Positions 8,721 through 15,865 of a stretch of 48,784 bases of DNA are shown piece by piece. The stretch lies in contig JBDTAC010000047.1 of assembly GCA_039924845.1 (NCBI GenBank), positions 1-48,784 on the forward strand, written 5' to 3'. Under the pieces are notes generated by a model. That model was not told the DNA's origin, did not search any database, and saw only the letters and a program-made list of their open reading frames with translations. A program made the translations under genes and the position numbers. How positions within the stretch are numbered: position 1 is the stretch's first letter; every line of letters starts with the position of its first letter. The DNA comes from Bacteroidia bacterium. Lineage in GTDB: Bacteria > Bacteroidota > Bacteroidia > DATLTG01.

Positions 8721-9634
8721 TGCATCCTTTTGATATTACTATTTTAGGTTGTAGTTCTGCAACACCCACTTCTAAACGTAACCCAACCGCTCAGCTTGTC
8801 AATCATGCTGAGCGGTTTTTTTTGATTGATTGTGCCGAAGCGACGCAAATTCAATTGCGCAAATTCAAAATAAAGTTTCAACGGATCAACCATATTTTTA
8901 TCAGTCATTTGCATGGCGATCATTACCTCGGTTTACCCGGATTGCTCGCCAGTATGCACTTATTGGGCAGAACCAACGATTTACATATTTATGCGCAAGC
9001 GGAACTGCAAGAAATCATCGAGATAAATTACAAACATTCCGATACGAGATTGAATTATAAAATCGTCTATCATCCACTGAAATACGATAAAAGCGAAATT
9101 ATTTATGAAGATGAAAAACTTTTTGTCTCTACCATTATTCTCAATCACCGAGTTCCGTGTTGCGGATTTATTTTCAGCGAAAAAGAAAATCAACGGAATA
9201 TTATTAAAGAAAAAATAGAAGAATATTCCATTCCCGTTTCTGAAATAAATAACATTAAAAGCGGAGCAGATTATATTTGTGAAGATGGAAAAATAATTTT
9301 GAATGCGGCACTTACGCTGGATTCTTTTCCTACCAGAAAATATGCCTATTGTTCCGATACTTGTTACGATGAATCCATTATTGAACAAATAAAAAAAGTA
9401 GATCTATTGTATCACGAAGCTACGTTTATGCAAAATATGTTGGCGAGAGCGAAAGCTACTTTCCATTCTACCGCCGCGCAAGCAGGCGAAATAGCGCTGA
9501 AAGCAGAAGTGAAACAGTTGATTATTGGACATTATTCGGCACGTTACAAAGAGTTAGAACCTTTATTAGCCGAGGCAAAAAATATTTTTTCGAACACTGT
9601 TTTGGCTGTGGAAGGTGAAAAATATTTTGTTTGA
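8720..9634 (+). CDS. rnz: Ribonuclease Z
   Basis: RNase Z removes the 3' trailer of tRNA precursors. The 304-residue protein begins with the beta-lactamase-fold strand ITILGCSSATP, then LIDCAEATQ, the zinc motif SHLHGDHYLGLPG (HxHxDH), YCSDTCYDE, YHEATF, and the C-terminal GHYSARY block. Length is standard. The ATG shares a base with the stop codon of the T9SS-sorted gene, so translational coupling is likely. Codons about 22-35 coincide with a perfect 11-bp hairpin followed by eight T (8785-8823); the encoded residues there fit the family, so the ORF is genuine. The stop codon lies in a near-palindrome copy at 9631-9649. Confidence 0.97.
   Translation: MHPFDITILGCSSATPTSKRNPTAQLVNHAERFFLIDCAEATQIQLRKFKIKFQRINHIFISHLHGDHYLGLPGLLASMHLLGRTNDLHIYAQAELQEIIEINYKHSDTRLNYKIVYHPLKYDKSEIIYEDEKLFVSTIILNHRVPCCGFIFSEKENQRNIIKEKIEEYSIPVSEINNIKSGADYICEDGKIILNAALTLDSFPTRKYAYCSDTCYDESIIEQIKKVDLLYHEATFMQNMLARAKATFHSTAAQAGEIALKAEVKQLIIGHYSARYKELEPLLAEAKNIFSNTVLAVEGEKYFV
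8785..8823 (+). terminator. Intrinsic-terminator structure inside the rnz coding region
   Basis: AACCGCTCAGC (8785-8795) pairs exactly with GCTGAGCGGTT (8807-8817) around an 11-base loop; eight T follow (8816-8823). Among the strongest GC stems in the window, it has the textbook form yet sits 65-104 bases inside rnz. It is placed to end most transcripts of the upstream T9SS-sorted gene, with rnz expressed by readthrough, perhaps when translating ribosomes block the hairpin. Function is inferred; the structure is seen directly. Confidence 0.7.
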
Positions 9635-9649
9635 AAAATAATTTTTGAA
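9631..9649. repeat. Near-palindrome copy at the rnz stop codon
   Basis: TTGAAAAATAATTTTTGAA. It includes the rnz TGA (9632-9634) and its right arm supplies the TTTG used as the probable -33 element of the next gene. Confidence 0.75.
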
Positions 9650-9674
9650 GATGTGTTTTATATTCTTATTTTTG
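9644..9674 (+). promoter_or_regulatory. Bacteroidota promoter (TTTG-N19-TATTTTTG) for the LuxR-type regulator
   Basis: TTTG at 9644-9647, 19 bases, then TATTTTTG at 9667-9674. This is the canonical -33/-7 arrangement of the phylum, ending 33 bases before the ATG at 9708. Confidence 0.7.
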
Positions 9675-9707
9675 TCGGGAATTAATTATTTAAAATTATT
9701 CTAAATA

Positions 9708-10391
9708 ATGAAAAAAATAAAAATCGTTGTAGCTGGAAGCAATTATCTCCTCCGTAAAGGTCTGGAATCGGTGATTGCAGATTGCAGTGATTTTGAATGG
9801 ATGACCGAAGCGCAAAACAAAGAAGAGCTTTTGGAGAAATTAAAATTATATCCAACTTCTATTTTGATAATTGATTTTTCAACTCCTTCTTTTAAAATAG
9901 AAATCATCCAACAAATAAAGAAGAAATACACGTCTTTACACGTTTTGGCAATCAATACATTGGAATCTAAAAATGCTATTTCGAAAGCGCTGGAACAAGG
10001 TGTTATCAGTTATTTACTCACAGATTGTGACAAAGAGGAAATTACGGAAGCGATATATAAAACTGCTTCTGGAGAAAAATTTTTGTGCGGACAAATTGTG
10101 AATGCGATGTTGTCTGATAAAAAAGAGGATCCTGAAAATTTTCCTTCTACTTCTTTTTGCAGCGGTATCAATATTACCGATCGCGAAATGGAAATTATTA
10201 AATGCGTGGCAGAAGGTTATTCCAATAAACAGATTGCCGAAAAACTTTTTTTGAGCACACATACTGTTACTACGCATCGCAAAAATATTATGAGTAAATT
10301 GGGCATTAACAATACTGCTGGTGTTGTTTTGTACGCTGTTCGCGAGCAATTGATTTCTCCAAATAAATTTCTTTTTTCCTCCGAAAATTAA
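9708..10391 (+). CDS. LuxR/NarL-type response regulator with degenerate receiver
   Basis: This 227-residue protein joins an N-terminal CheY-like receiver (about 1-120) to a C-terminal LuxR-type helix-turn-helix (about 148-215; ITDREMEIIKCVAEGYSNKQIAEKLFLS, THRKNIMSKLGI). The DNA-binding half is intact. In the receiver, D56 (ILIIDFSTP) is kept as a possible phosphate acceptor, but the acidic pair expected near residues 9-11 is A-G-S-N and the conserved lysine of the GYLLKD block is T105 (SYLLTD). Phosphorylation is therefore doubtful. It has its own promoter and an apparent terminator, and lies directly upstream of a TonB-dependent receptor gene that it may control. No partner kinase lies next to it. 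Confidence 0.92.
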   Translation: MKKIKIVVAGSNYLLRKGLESVIADCSDFEWMTEAQNKEELLEKLKLYPTSILIIDFSTPSFKIEIIQQIKKKYTSLHVLAINTLESKNAISKALEQGVISYLLTDCDKEEITEAIYKTASGEKFLCGQIVNAMLSDKKEDPENFPSTSFCSGINITDREMEIIKCVAEGYSNKQIAEKLFLSTHTVTTHRKNIMSKLGINNTAGVVLYAVREQLISPNKFLFSSEN

Positions 10392-10410
10392 ATACCTTTT
10401 TTAAGGTATT
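10391..10410 (+). terminator. Hairpin at the end of the LuxR-type regulator gene
   Basis: AATACCTT (10391-10398) and AAGGTATT (10403-10410) pair exactly around TTTT, beginning on the last base of the stop codon. A T-rich but interrupted tract follows (10420-10427). A terminator or a regulatory site of the downstream promoter are both possible. Confidence 0.5.
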
Positions 10411-10439
10411 GCATCCGCTTTTTTCTTCTTCTACTTTTG
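10409..10439 (+). promoter_or_regulatory. Promoter of the TonB-dependent receptor gene
   Basis: TTG at 10409-10411 and TACTTTTG at 10432-10439, 20 bases apart. The -33 part overlaps the right arm of the preceding hairpin. Confidence 0.55.
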
Positions 10440-10480
10440 TCGAAAATTATTATTTATATTAATTCTAAATAAAATAATCG

Positions 10481-12898
10481 ATGAATAAAATAAAATACGT
10501 CCTCATTATTTGTTTGATTGTGCAAGCTGGACTTTGTTTTGCGCAGACTGGAAATTTAAAAGGCACTGTAAAAGATAGTAGTGGTAAAGCTATTGTTTAC
10601 GCGAATATAGTGATACAGAATACAAATTTTGTTACACAAAGTAATGAAGAAGGAAACTATCAGATAGTAAAAATTCCTGTTGGAACATATAGCGTTTTAC
10701 TTAGTATCACAGGATCTAAAGCTATTTCAAAAAAAGTCAATATAAAAGAAAATCAATTATCTGAACTTGATTTTAGTGTATCTGAAAAAATTAATTTTTT
10801 GAATGAGGTCGTTATCAATGGTGTACAATCCATCACAGGAATGGGACATCTGGCGGAAGTACACGACGGTGTTATTTATTCCGGTAAAAAAAACGAAGTG
10901 TTGATATTGGACAGTTTGAATGCAAATACGGCGCAAAATAATCCACGACAAATATTGGGTAGAGTTCCAGGATCCAATTATTCTGAAACAGAAGGAGGCG
11001 GATTTCCTTCCAATGGCATTGGTTTTAGAGGTTTAAATCCTACTCAATCCATCGAAACAAATACGCGTCAAAATGGTTATAATATAACCGGCGATATTTA
11101 TGGATATCCGGAATCCTATTATTTACCGCCGCTGGAAGCCATTGAACGCATTGAAATTACACGAGGAGCATCTGCGCTGGAATTCGGTCCGCAGTTTGGT
11201 GGTGTAGTAAATTACATTGTTAAAAGCGCTCCTACAGATAAACCCTTTCAGTTTACAACGGAAGAGACAGGTGGTAGTTATGGATTGATGAATTCTTTTA
11301 ATTCCATTGGAGGGACATATAAAAAAATCAGTTATTATGCTTTTGTAGAAGGGGAATATTCATCAGGCTGGAGACCAAATTCCGATTTTGAACAAGTTAC
11401 AGGATTTGGAAGATTGGAATACAAGGCAAATAATAAATTTAAAATCGGATTAGAATATTCTTTTTTGCGAAATCAATTACACATGCCCGGCGGATTGGAC
11501 GATGCTGAGTTTAATCAAAACCCTGATCAATCGTTTCGTACCCGTAATTGGCTTACTACGCCTTGGAATATTGTCGCGCTTACGGCGGATTATAGTATCA
11601 ATGACCACACAACATTATTTTTAAAATCAGTACAAAATTTCAGCTCGAGAAGTATTGTATGGAGAAATGAAGATGGTGGACCAGCGTCAATGGATACCAT
11701 CAATCCAGCTACTTTAACCTATCAGCCGCGTGAAGTTTTGCACGAGTATTTTAGAAATTCGACTACTGAATTACGATTGGTAAATAAGTATAACATCGGA
11801 AAAGTACATTCTGTTATGGATGCCGGAATACGATTTTTTTATGGTTCTATGAATCGTGAAGAAGGAGGAAAAGGAAATACCGCCTCTAATTTCGATTTTG
11901 CGGATTCTGCTTCATTTTATCCTAAAAAAATTAATTTTTCATCCACTAATATTGCGCCTTATATTGAAAACACATTTCATTTTGGTAACCGTTTGTCTAT
12001 AACGCCAGGTGCCCGATTGGAATACTTGCAATCTAAAGCTTCTGGATACGTTACAAACAATCAAGATTCGATAATCAACATCAATGAAAATAAAGTGAGG
12101 TATTTATTTTTAAGCGGACTGGGAATCCAATTCAAAACCTCTTTTACTACTAATATCTATGCTAATCTTTCTCAGGCTTATACGCCGATAGAATATTCTT
12201 TTCTATATCCACTTGGATTGGATACAAACGCAAAAATAAATCCAAATCTAAAAGACATCAGTGGTTATAATGCAGATTTAGGTTGGAGAGGAAGCATTAA
12301 AAATTTCTTCAGTTTTGATGTGAGCGGTTTTTATATGGCGTACAATAATGCCATTGCTTTTGAAGATTTAAAAGATGCCAACGGAAATATGTATTCCTAC
12401 GAAACCAATGTGGCGGACGCAGTACACTTGGGAGTAGAAAGTTACGTAGAATTAAATCTTGTAAAATTATTTGCGCCCGAATCAAAAATTGGAAGTTTTA
12501 GTTTTTTCAACTCCTTTGCCTACGACAATGCAACGTATATAAATGGTTTGTATAAAGGAAATCAGTGTGAGTATGCACCTCCAACAATTGAACGGATCGG
12601 ATGGACGTATGCGCTAAAAAGTTTTTCTACTACTTTTTTAATCAGCAATACGGCAAAACAATTTACAGATGCAAACAATACTGTATATAGTCCAACTGCT
12701 TTGTTTGGAATTATTCCTGAGTTTACGGTGATGGATTGGTCAAATACTATTAAGATTAAAAATTACAATATTAAATTTGGAATTAATAATCTCGCCAACG
12801 AAAAATATTTTACTATACGTACTGTCGAATATCCGGGTCCTGGAATTATTCCATCCATGGGAAGAAGCGTTTACGTGGGATTTGGAGCAACTTTCTGA
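10481..12898 (+). CDS. TonB-dependent outer-membrane receptor (FecA-like, with carboxypeptidase-regulatory-like domain)
   Basis: The 805-residue protein has a signal peptide ending CFAQ and a carboxypeptidase-regulatory-like beta domain at about 25-105 (GTVKDSSGKAIVYANIVI). A TonB plug follows (about 110-245, with VPGSNYSETEGGG, FRGLNP and RIEITRGASALEFGPQFGGVVNYIVK), then a 22-strand barrel ending with a terminal aromatic (GFGATF). FecA/iron-citrate-type siderophore receptors share this plug pattern, so iron or metal-chelate import is the best guess, but the substrate cannot be read from sequence. No TonB, ExbB or SusD partner is adjacent, which argues against a polysaccharide-utilisation locus. 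Confidence 0.93.
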   Translation: MNKIKYVLIICLIVQAGLCFAQTGNLKGTVKDSSGKAIVYANIVIQNTNFVTQSNEEGNYQIVKIPVGTYSVLLSITGSKAISKKVNIKENQLSELDFSVSEKINFLNEVVINGVQSITGMGHLAEVHDGVIYSGKKNEVLILDSLNANTAQNNPRQILGRVPGSNYSETEGGGFPSNGIGFRGLNPTQSIETNTRQNGYNITGDIYGYPESYYLPPLEAIERIEITRGASALEFGPQFGGVVNYIVKSAPTDKPFQFTTEETGGSYGLMNSFNSIGGTYKKISYYAFVEGEYSSGWRPNSDFEQVTGFGRLEYKANNKFKIGLEYSFLRNQLHMPGGLDDAEFNQNPDQSFRTRNWLTTPWNIVALTADYSINDHTTLFLKSVQNFSSRSIVWRNEDGGPASMDTINPATLTYQPREVLHEYFRNSTTELRLVNKYNIGKVHSVMDAGIRFFYGSMNREEGGKGNTASNFDFADSASFYPKKINFSSTNIAPYIENTFHFGNRLSITPGARLEYLQSKASGYVTNNQDSIININENKVRYLFLSGLGIQFKTSFTTNIYANLSQAYTPIEYSFLYPLGLDTNAKINPNLKDISGYNADLGWRGSIKNFFSFDVSGFYMAYNNAIAFEDLKDANGNMYSYETNVADAVHLGVESYVELNLVKLFAPESKIGSFSFFNSFAYDNATYINGLYKGNQCEYAPPTIERIGWTYALKSFSTTFLISNTAKQFTDANNTVYSPTALFGIIPEFTVMDWSNTIKIKNYNIKFGINNLANEKYFTIRTVEYPGPGIIPSMGRSVYVGFGATF

Positions 12899-12997
12899 AA
12901 ACAATAAATCGCATGATTTGTCGTATCGTTAAATAAATAGTAGTTTTAAAAATTAATTTTTTGAAACAAAAAAAACGATTTAATTACAAAACAAAAA

Positions 12998-13849
12998 ATG
13001 ATTTTAATTGCAGACAGCGGCTCTACCAAAACGGAATGGCGCTTCATTGATGAGGAACAGAAAATCAGTCAATACAATACGATTGGCTTTAATCCCTATT
13101 TTATTTCACCTGAAAAAATAATTGCGGAGTTGAAAAAAAATTTCTTACCACAGTTGAAATCAGAAATAATTTCGGCGTCGCTAAAAATATTTTTTTACGG
13201 ATCAGGTTGTTCGAGTAATGCGAAATGCGAAGAAGTGAAATCGGCATTGCAATTTACTTTTCCGAATGCAGCAATTGAAGTACATCACGATTTATTAGCG
13301 GCAGCTCGCGGCGCTTGCGGACACGAAGAAGGCATTGCAGCTATTCTCGGAACAGGTTCTAATTCGTGTTATTATAATGGTTCTGAAATTATTGAAAACA
13401 GAACGGCTTTGGGATATATTTTGGGCGACGAAGGCAGCGGTTCGCACATCGGGAAAACGTTTATTCAAGCGTATTTGAACAAAGAATTACCGAAAGAGCT
13501 CGAAAAAATATTTTTTGAACGCACTCAATTGACCAAAGAAAAAATTTTCGATTCCGTTTATTCGCAGCCCATGCCGAATAAATTTTTGGCTTCGTTCGCG
13601 AAATTTGTTTATCAAAATAGCCAACATCCTTATTGCGTAAAGCTCATCGCGGATTGCTTTGAAACATTTTTCGACAAACATATTTGTAAATATCCCCAAC
13701 ATAAAACTGTAAAAATGAGTTGTGTTGGCTCGGTTGGATTTTACAACAGCAATATTTTACGCGCTATTGCACAGAAAAAAGAGGTGAACATTGCTCGAAT
13801 TTTAGAAACTCCGATTGCCGGATTAACCTTGTATCACCTCGAAAAATAA
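12998..13849 (+). CDS. BadF/BadG/BcrA/BcrD-type ATPase, N-acetylglucosamine-kinase-like
   Basis: An actin/hexokinase-fold kinase of 283 residues. It opens with the phosphate-1 motif ADSGSTKTEWR, then carries FYGSGCSS, the second-lobe signature AAILGTGSNSCYYNG, and LGYILGDEGSGSHIGK, all characteristic of the bacterial N-acetylglucosamine kinase branch of the BadF/BadG family. It probably phosphorylates an amino sugar recovered from cell-wall turnover. The 2OG-Fe(II) oxygenase gene starts on the base after its stop codon, so the two are co-translated. A C-type near-palindrome copy lies in frame at about 13500 (KIFFE). Confidence 0.9.
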   Translation: MILIADSGSTKTEWRFIDEEQKISQYNTIGFNPYFISPEKIIAELKKNFLPQLKSEIISASLKIFFYGSGCSSNAKCEEVKSALQFTFPNAAIEVHHDLLAAARGACGHEEGIAAILGTGSNSCYYNGSEIIENRTALGYILGDEGSGSHIGKTFIQAYLNKELPKELEKIFFERTQLTKEKIFDSVYSQPMPNKFLASFAKFVYQNSQHPYCVKLIADCFETFFDKHICKYPQHKTVKMSCVGSVGFYNSNILRAIAQKKEVNIARILETPIAGLTLYHLEK

Positions 13850-14443
13850 ATGGAAAATAATTTTGACAATCTCGCGGATTCTTTGGCAGATAAAGCTTGG
13901 GCGATCAGTAAAAATTTTTTATCCAATGAAATTTTAGATGAATTATTGGACGATCAAAAAAATAATTTTTCAGAAGGACATTTTAAGCAAGCTTCGATTG
14001 GCAAAGGTTCTGACAAAAAAATAATTTCTGAAATACGAAATGATTTTATTTTTTGGATGGATGAATTTCAACTTTCTGCTCCTCAAAAAAAATATTGGGA
14101 TCAAATGGAAGAACTTCGAAAACATTTGAACAGAGCGCTTTTTATCGGTGTAAATAAATTGGAAGCGCATCATGCTATTTATCCTAAGAATAGTTTTTAT
14201 AAAAAACATTTAGATTGTTTTTCGAACGATGACGCACGTGTTATTTCTTGTGTTTTGTATTTGAATAAAGATTGGAAACCGAGTGATGGCGGCTATTTAA
14301 GAATGTATGAATCCGAAGAAAAATACACGGACATCGCGCCAGAATATGGTACGTTTGTTTGTTTCATCAGTAATAAAATTCCGCACGAAGTATTGATTTC
14401 CAACGAAAATAGGCACAGTATAACGGCTTGGTTTAAGAGATAA
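13850..14443 (+). CDS. 2-oxoglutarate/Fe(II)-dependent oxygenase (prolyl-4-hydroxylase-like)
   Basis: The protein (197 residues) keeps the jelly-roll iron ligands: HLD (HxD) at about residues 122-124, the distal histidine in IPHEVLIS, and the 2OG-binding arginine in NRHSITAWF. Between them is the strand CVLYLNKDWKPSDGGYLRMY typical of the P4Hc/SM-20 family. Members hydroxylate proteins, often elongation factors or ribosomal proteins, or small molecules; the substrate here is unknown. Its ATG abuts the stop codon of the kinase gene. Confidence 0.9.
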   Translation: MENNFDNLADSLADKAWAISKNFLSNEILDELLDDQKNNFSEGHFKQASIGKGSDKKIISEIRNDFIFWMDEFQLSAPQKKYWDQMEELRKHLNRALFIGVNKLEAHHAIYPKNSFYKKHLDCFSNDDARVISCVLYLNKDWKPSDGGYLRMYESEEKYTDIAPEYGTFVCFISNKIPHEVLISNENRHSITAWFKR

Positions 14444-14444
14444 A

Positions 14445-14463
14445 TCAAAAATAATTTTTCGAA
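14445..14463. repeat. Near-palindrome copy after the oxygenase gene
   Basis: TCAAAAATAATTTTTCGAA, directly behind the stop codon; placed as a possible weak terminator. Confidence 0.7.
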
Positions 14464-14525
14464 AAAGCACTCTTTAATTAATTACTACCTTCGCGTTTTC
14501 AAAAAATAAAATAGCGAAAGCGGCG

Positions 14526-15275
14526 ATGATAATTTTCAAGAAAGATGCGTTCGGACATTACATATTCCTAAAACGAATATTGATTTTTTTTATAGGAATC
14601 ATAACTTTTCCAAGATATAATTGGCTGAATAAAACCAAGATTTCTGGGACAGAACACCTCGAAGGTTTGGAGGATAAAAATGTATTGTTTGTGTCCAATC
14701 ATCAAACGTATTTTGCAGATGTAATTGCGATGCTGCATGTGTTTTCCAGCTTAAAATGGAAGTTTAAAAATAAAATTAGCAATCCTGTTTTTTTACTTCG
14801 CCCACGCACCAATTCGTATTTTATTGCTGCGGAAGAAACGATGAAAGCAGGATTGTTACCGAAGATTTTTGCGTACGCAGGTTCAGTTTCAATTAAACGA
14901 ACTTGGCGCGAAGCAGGCACGGATATTAATCGCCAAGTTAAAATGCAAGATATTTCCAACATCGGCTTAGCATTGGAAGATGGCTGGGTAATTACCTTTC
15001 CGCAAGGTACCACAACGCCTTTTGTTCCTGCAAGACGCGGTACCGCACACATTGTGAAAAAATTTCAACCCGTTGTTGTTCCTGTTGTTATTGATGGATT
15101 TAGAAGAGCGTTCGATAAAAAAGGATTGAAACTGAAAAAGAAAGGCGTGGAATTGAGCATTCGCTTTAAGGAGCCGATGAAGATGGATTATACGGCGGAT
15201 TCCGATCAAATTATTCAGCAAATTATGGTTGCCATTGAGCAGAGCGAAGAATTTAGATTTAATTCAAAAAAATAA
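14526..15275 (+). CDS. 1-acyl-glycerol-3-phosphate acyltransferase (PlsC-like)
   Basis: A 249-residue membrane-associated acyltransferase with a hydrophobic N-terminal segment (about 12-32). Motif I reads SNHQTYFAD, with one residue more between H59 and D65 than the usual NHx4D. The second motif is TFPQGTTTPF in place of the EGTR type, and a proline-containing VPVVIDGFRRAF closes the core. Similar variants are frequent in Bacteroidota PlsC homologues, so I expect phospholipid or ornithine-lipid acylation. The stop codon TAA lies inside a near-palindrome copy and the tag ATG follows six bases later. A TACCTTCG at 14486 is a weak promoter candidate. Confidence 0.87.
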   Translation: MIIFKKDAFGHYIFLKRILIFFIGIITFPRYNWLNKTKISGTEHLEGLEDKNVLFVSNHQTYFADVIAMLHVFSSLKWKFKNKISNPVFLLRPRTNSYFIAAEETMKAGLLPKIFAYAGSVSIKRTWREAGTDINRQVKMQDISNIGLALEDGWVITFPQGTTTPFVPARRGTAHIVKKFQPVVVPVVIDGFRRAFDKKGLKLKKKGVELSIRFKEPMKMDYTADSDQIIQQIMVAIEQSEEFRFNSKK

Positions 15276-15281
15276 TTTTTC
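15263..15281. repeat. Near-palindrome copy supplying the acyltransferase stop codon
   Basis: TTCAAAAAAATAATTTTTC. The TAA at 15273-15275 ends the acyltransferase and the tag ATG begins on the base after the copy. Confidence 0.75.
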
Positions 15282-15857
15282 ATGATCGAAAAAAATCGTT
15301 GCGACTGGTGTAAAAAAGAAAAAATCTACATGGATTATCACGACACAGAATGGGGAATTCCTGTTTACGATGATAATAAACTATTTGAATTTTTAATTTT
15401 AGAAGGTGCGCAAGCCGGCTTAAGTTGGATTACTATTTTGCGTCGCCGCGAAAATTATCGCAAAGCATTTGCAAATTTTGATGTAAAAAAAGTAGCCAAA
15501 TTTGACGAACAAAAAATTATATTTTTGATGCAAGATGAAGGCATTATTCGCAATCAACTAAAAATACGCAGCGCCGTTTCCAACGCAAAATTATTCATCA
15601 ACATTCAAAAAGAATTTGGCAGTTTCAGTAATTATATGTGGGGATTTTTGCCCAATAAAAAACCAATTATCAATAAACCAAAAACGCTAAAAGACGTTCC
15701 GCCACGCTCAGAAATATCCGACGAAATCAGTAAGGATATGAAGAATAGAGGTTTTAAATTTTTCGGAACTACGATTTGTTATGCGCACATGCAAGCTACC
15801 GGAATGGTGAACGATCACCTTGTTTCTTGCTGGAAATACAAGCCTTCTAAAAAATAA
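15282..15857 (+). CDS. tag: DNA-3-methyladenine glycosylase I
   Basis: Tag excises 3-methyladenine from alkylated DNA. The 191-residue protein has the N-terminal zinc cysteines (RCDWCKKE), YHDTEWG, the core LEGAQAGLSWITILRRRENYR with its catalytic-pocket residues, GIIRNQLKIRSAV, and the C-terminal zinc block CYAHMQATGMVNDH followed by CW. The length fits. It ends in a near-palindrome copy that also holds the stop codon of the convergent ABC-F gene; the two coding regions overlap by 11 bases. Confidence 0.97.
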   Translation: MIEKNRCDWCKKEKIYMDYHDTEWGIPVYDDNKLFEFLILEGAQAGLSWITILRRRENYRKAFANFDVKKVAKFDEQKIIFLMQDEGIIRNQLKIRSAVSNAKLFINIQKEFGSFSNYMWGFLPNKKPIINKPKTLKDVPPRSEISDEISKDMKNRGFKFFGTTICYAHMQATGMVNDHLVSCWKYKPSKK

Positions 15858-15865
15858 TTTTTTCA
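15847..15865. repeat. Near-palindrome copy providing stop codons on both strands
   Basis: CTAAAAAATAATTTTTTCA: the plus-strand TAA (15855-15857) ends tag and the minus-strand TAG (15847-15849) ends the ABC-F gene. Confidence 0.75.

Noticed and set aside
12901-12925. Short inverted repeat AAATC/GATTT after the TonB-receptor gene
   Set aside because: Only five pairs and no T-tract; not distinguishable from chance in AT-rich DNA.
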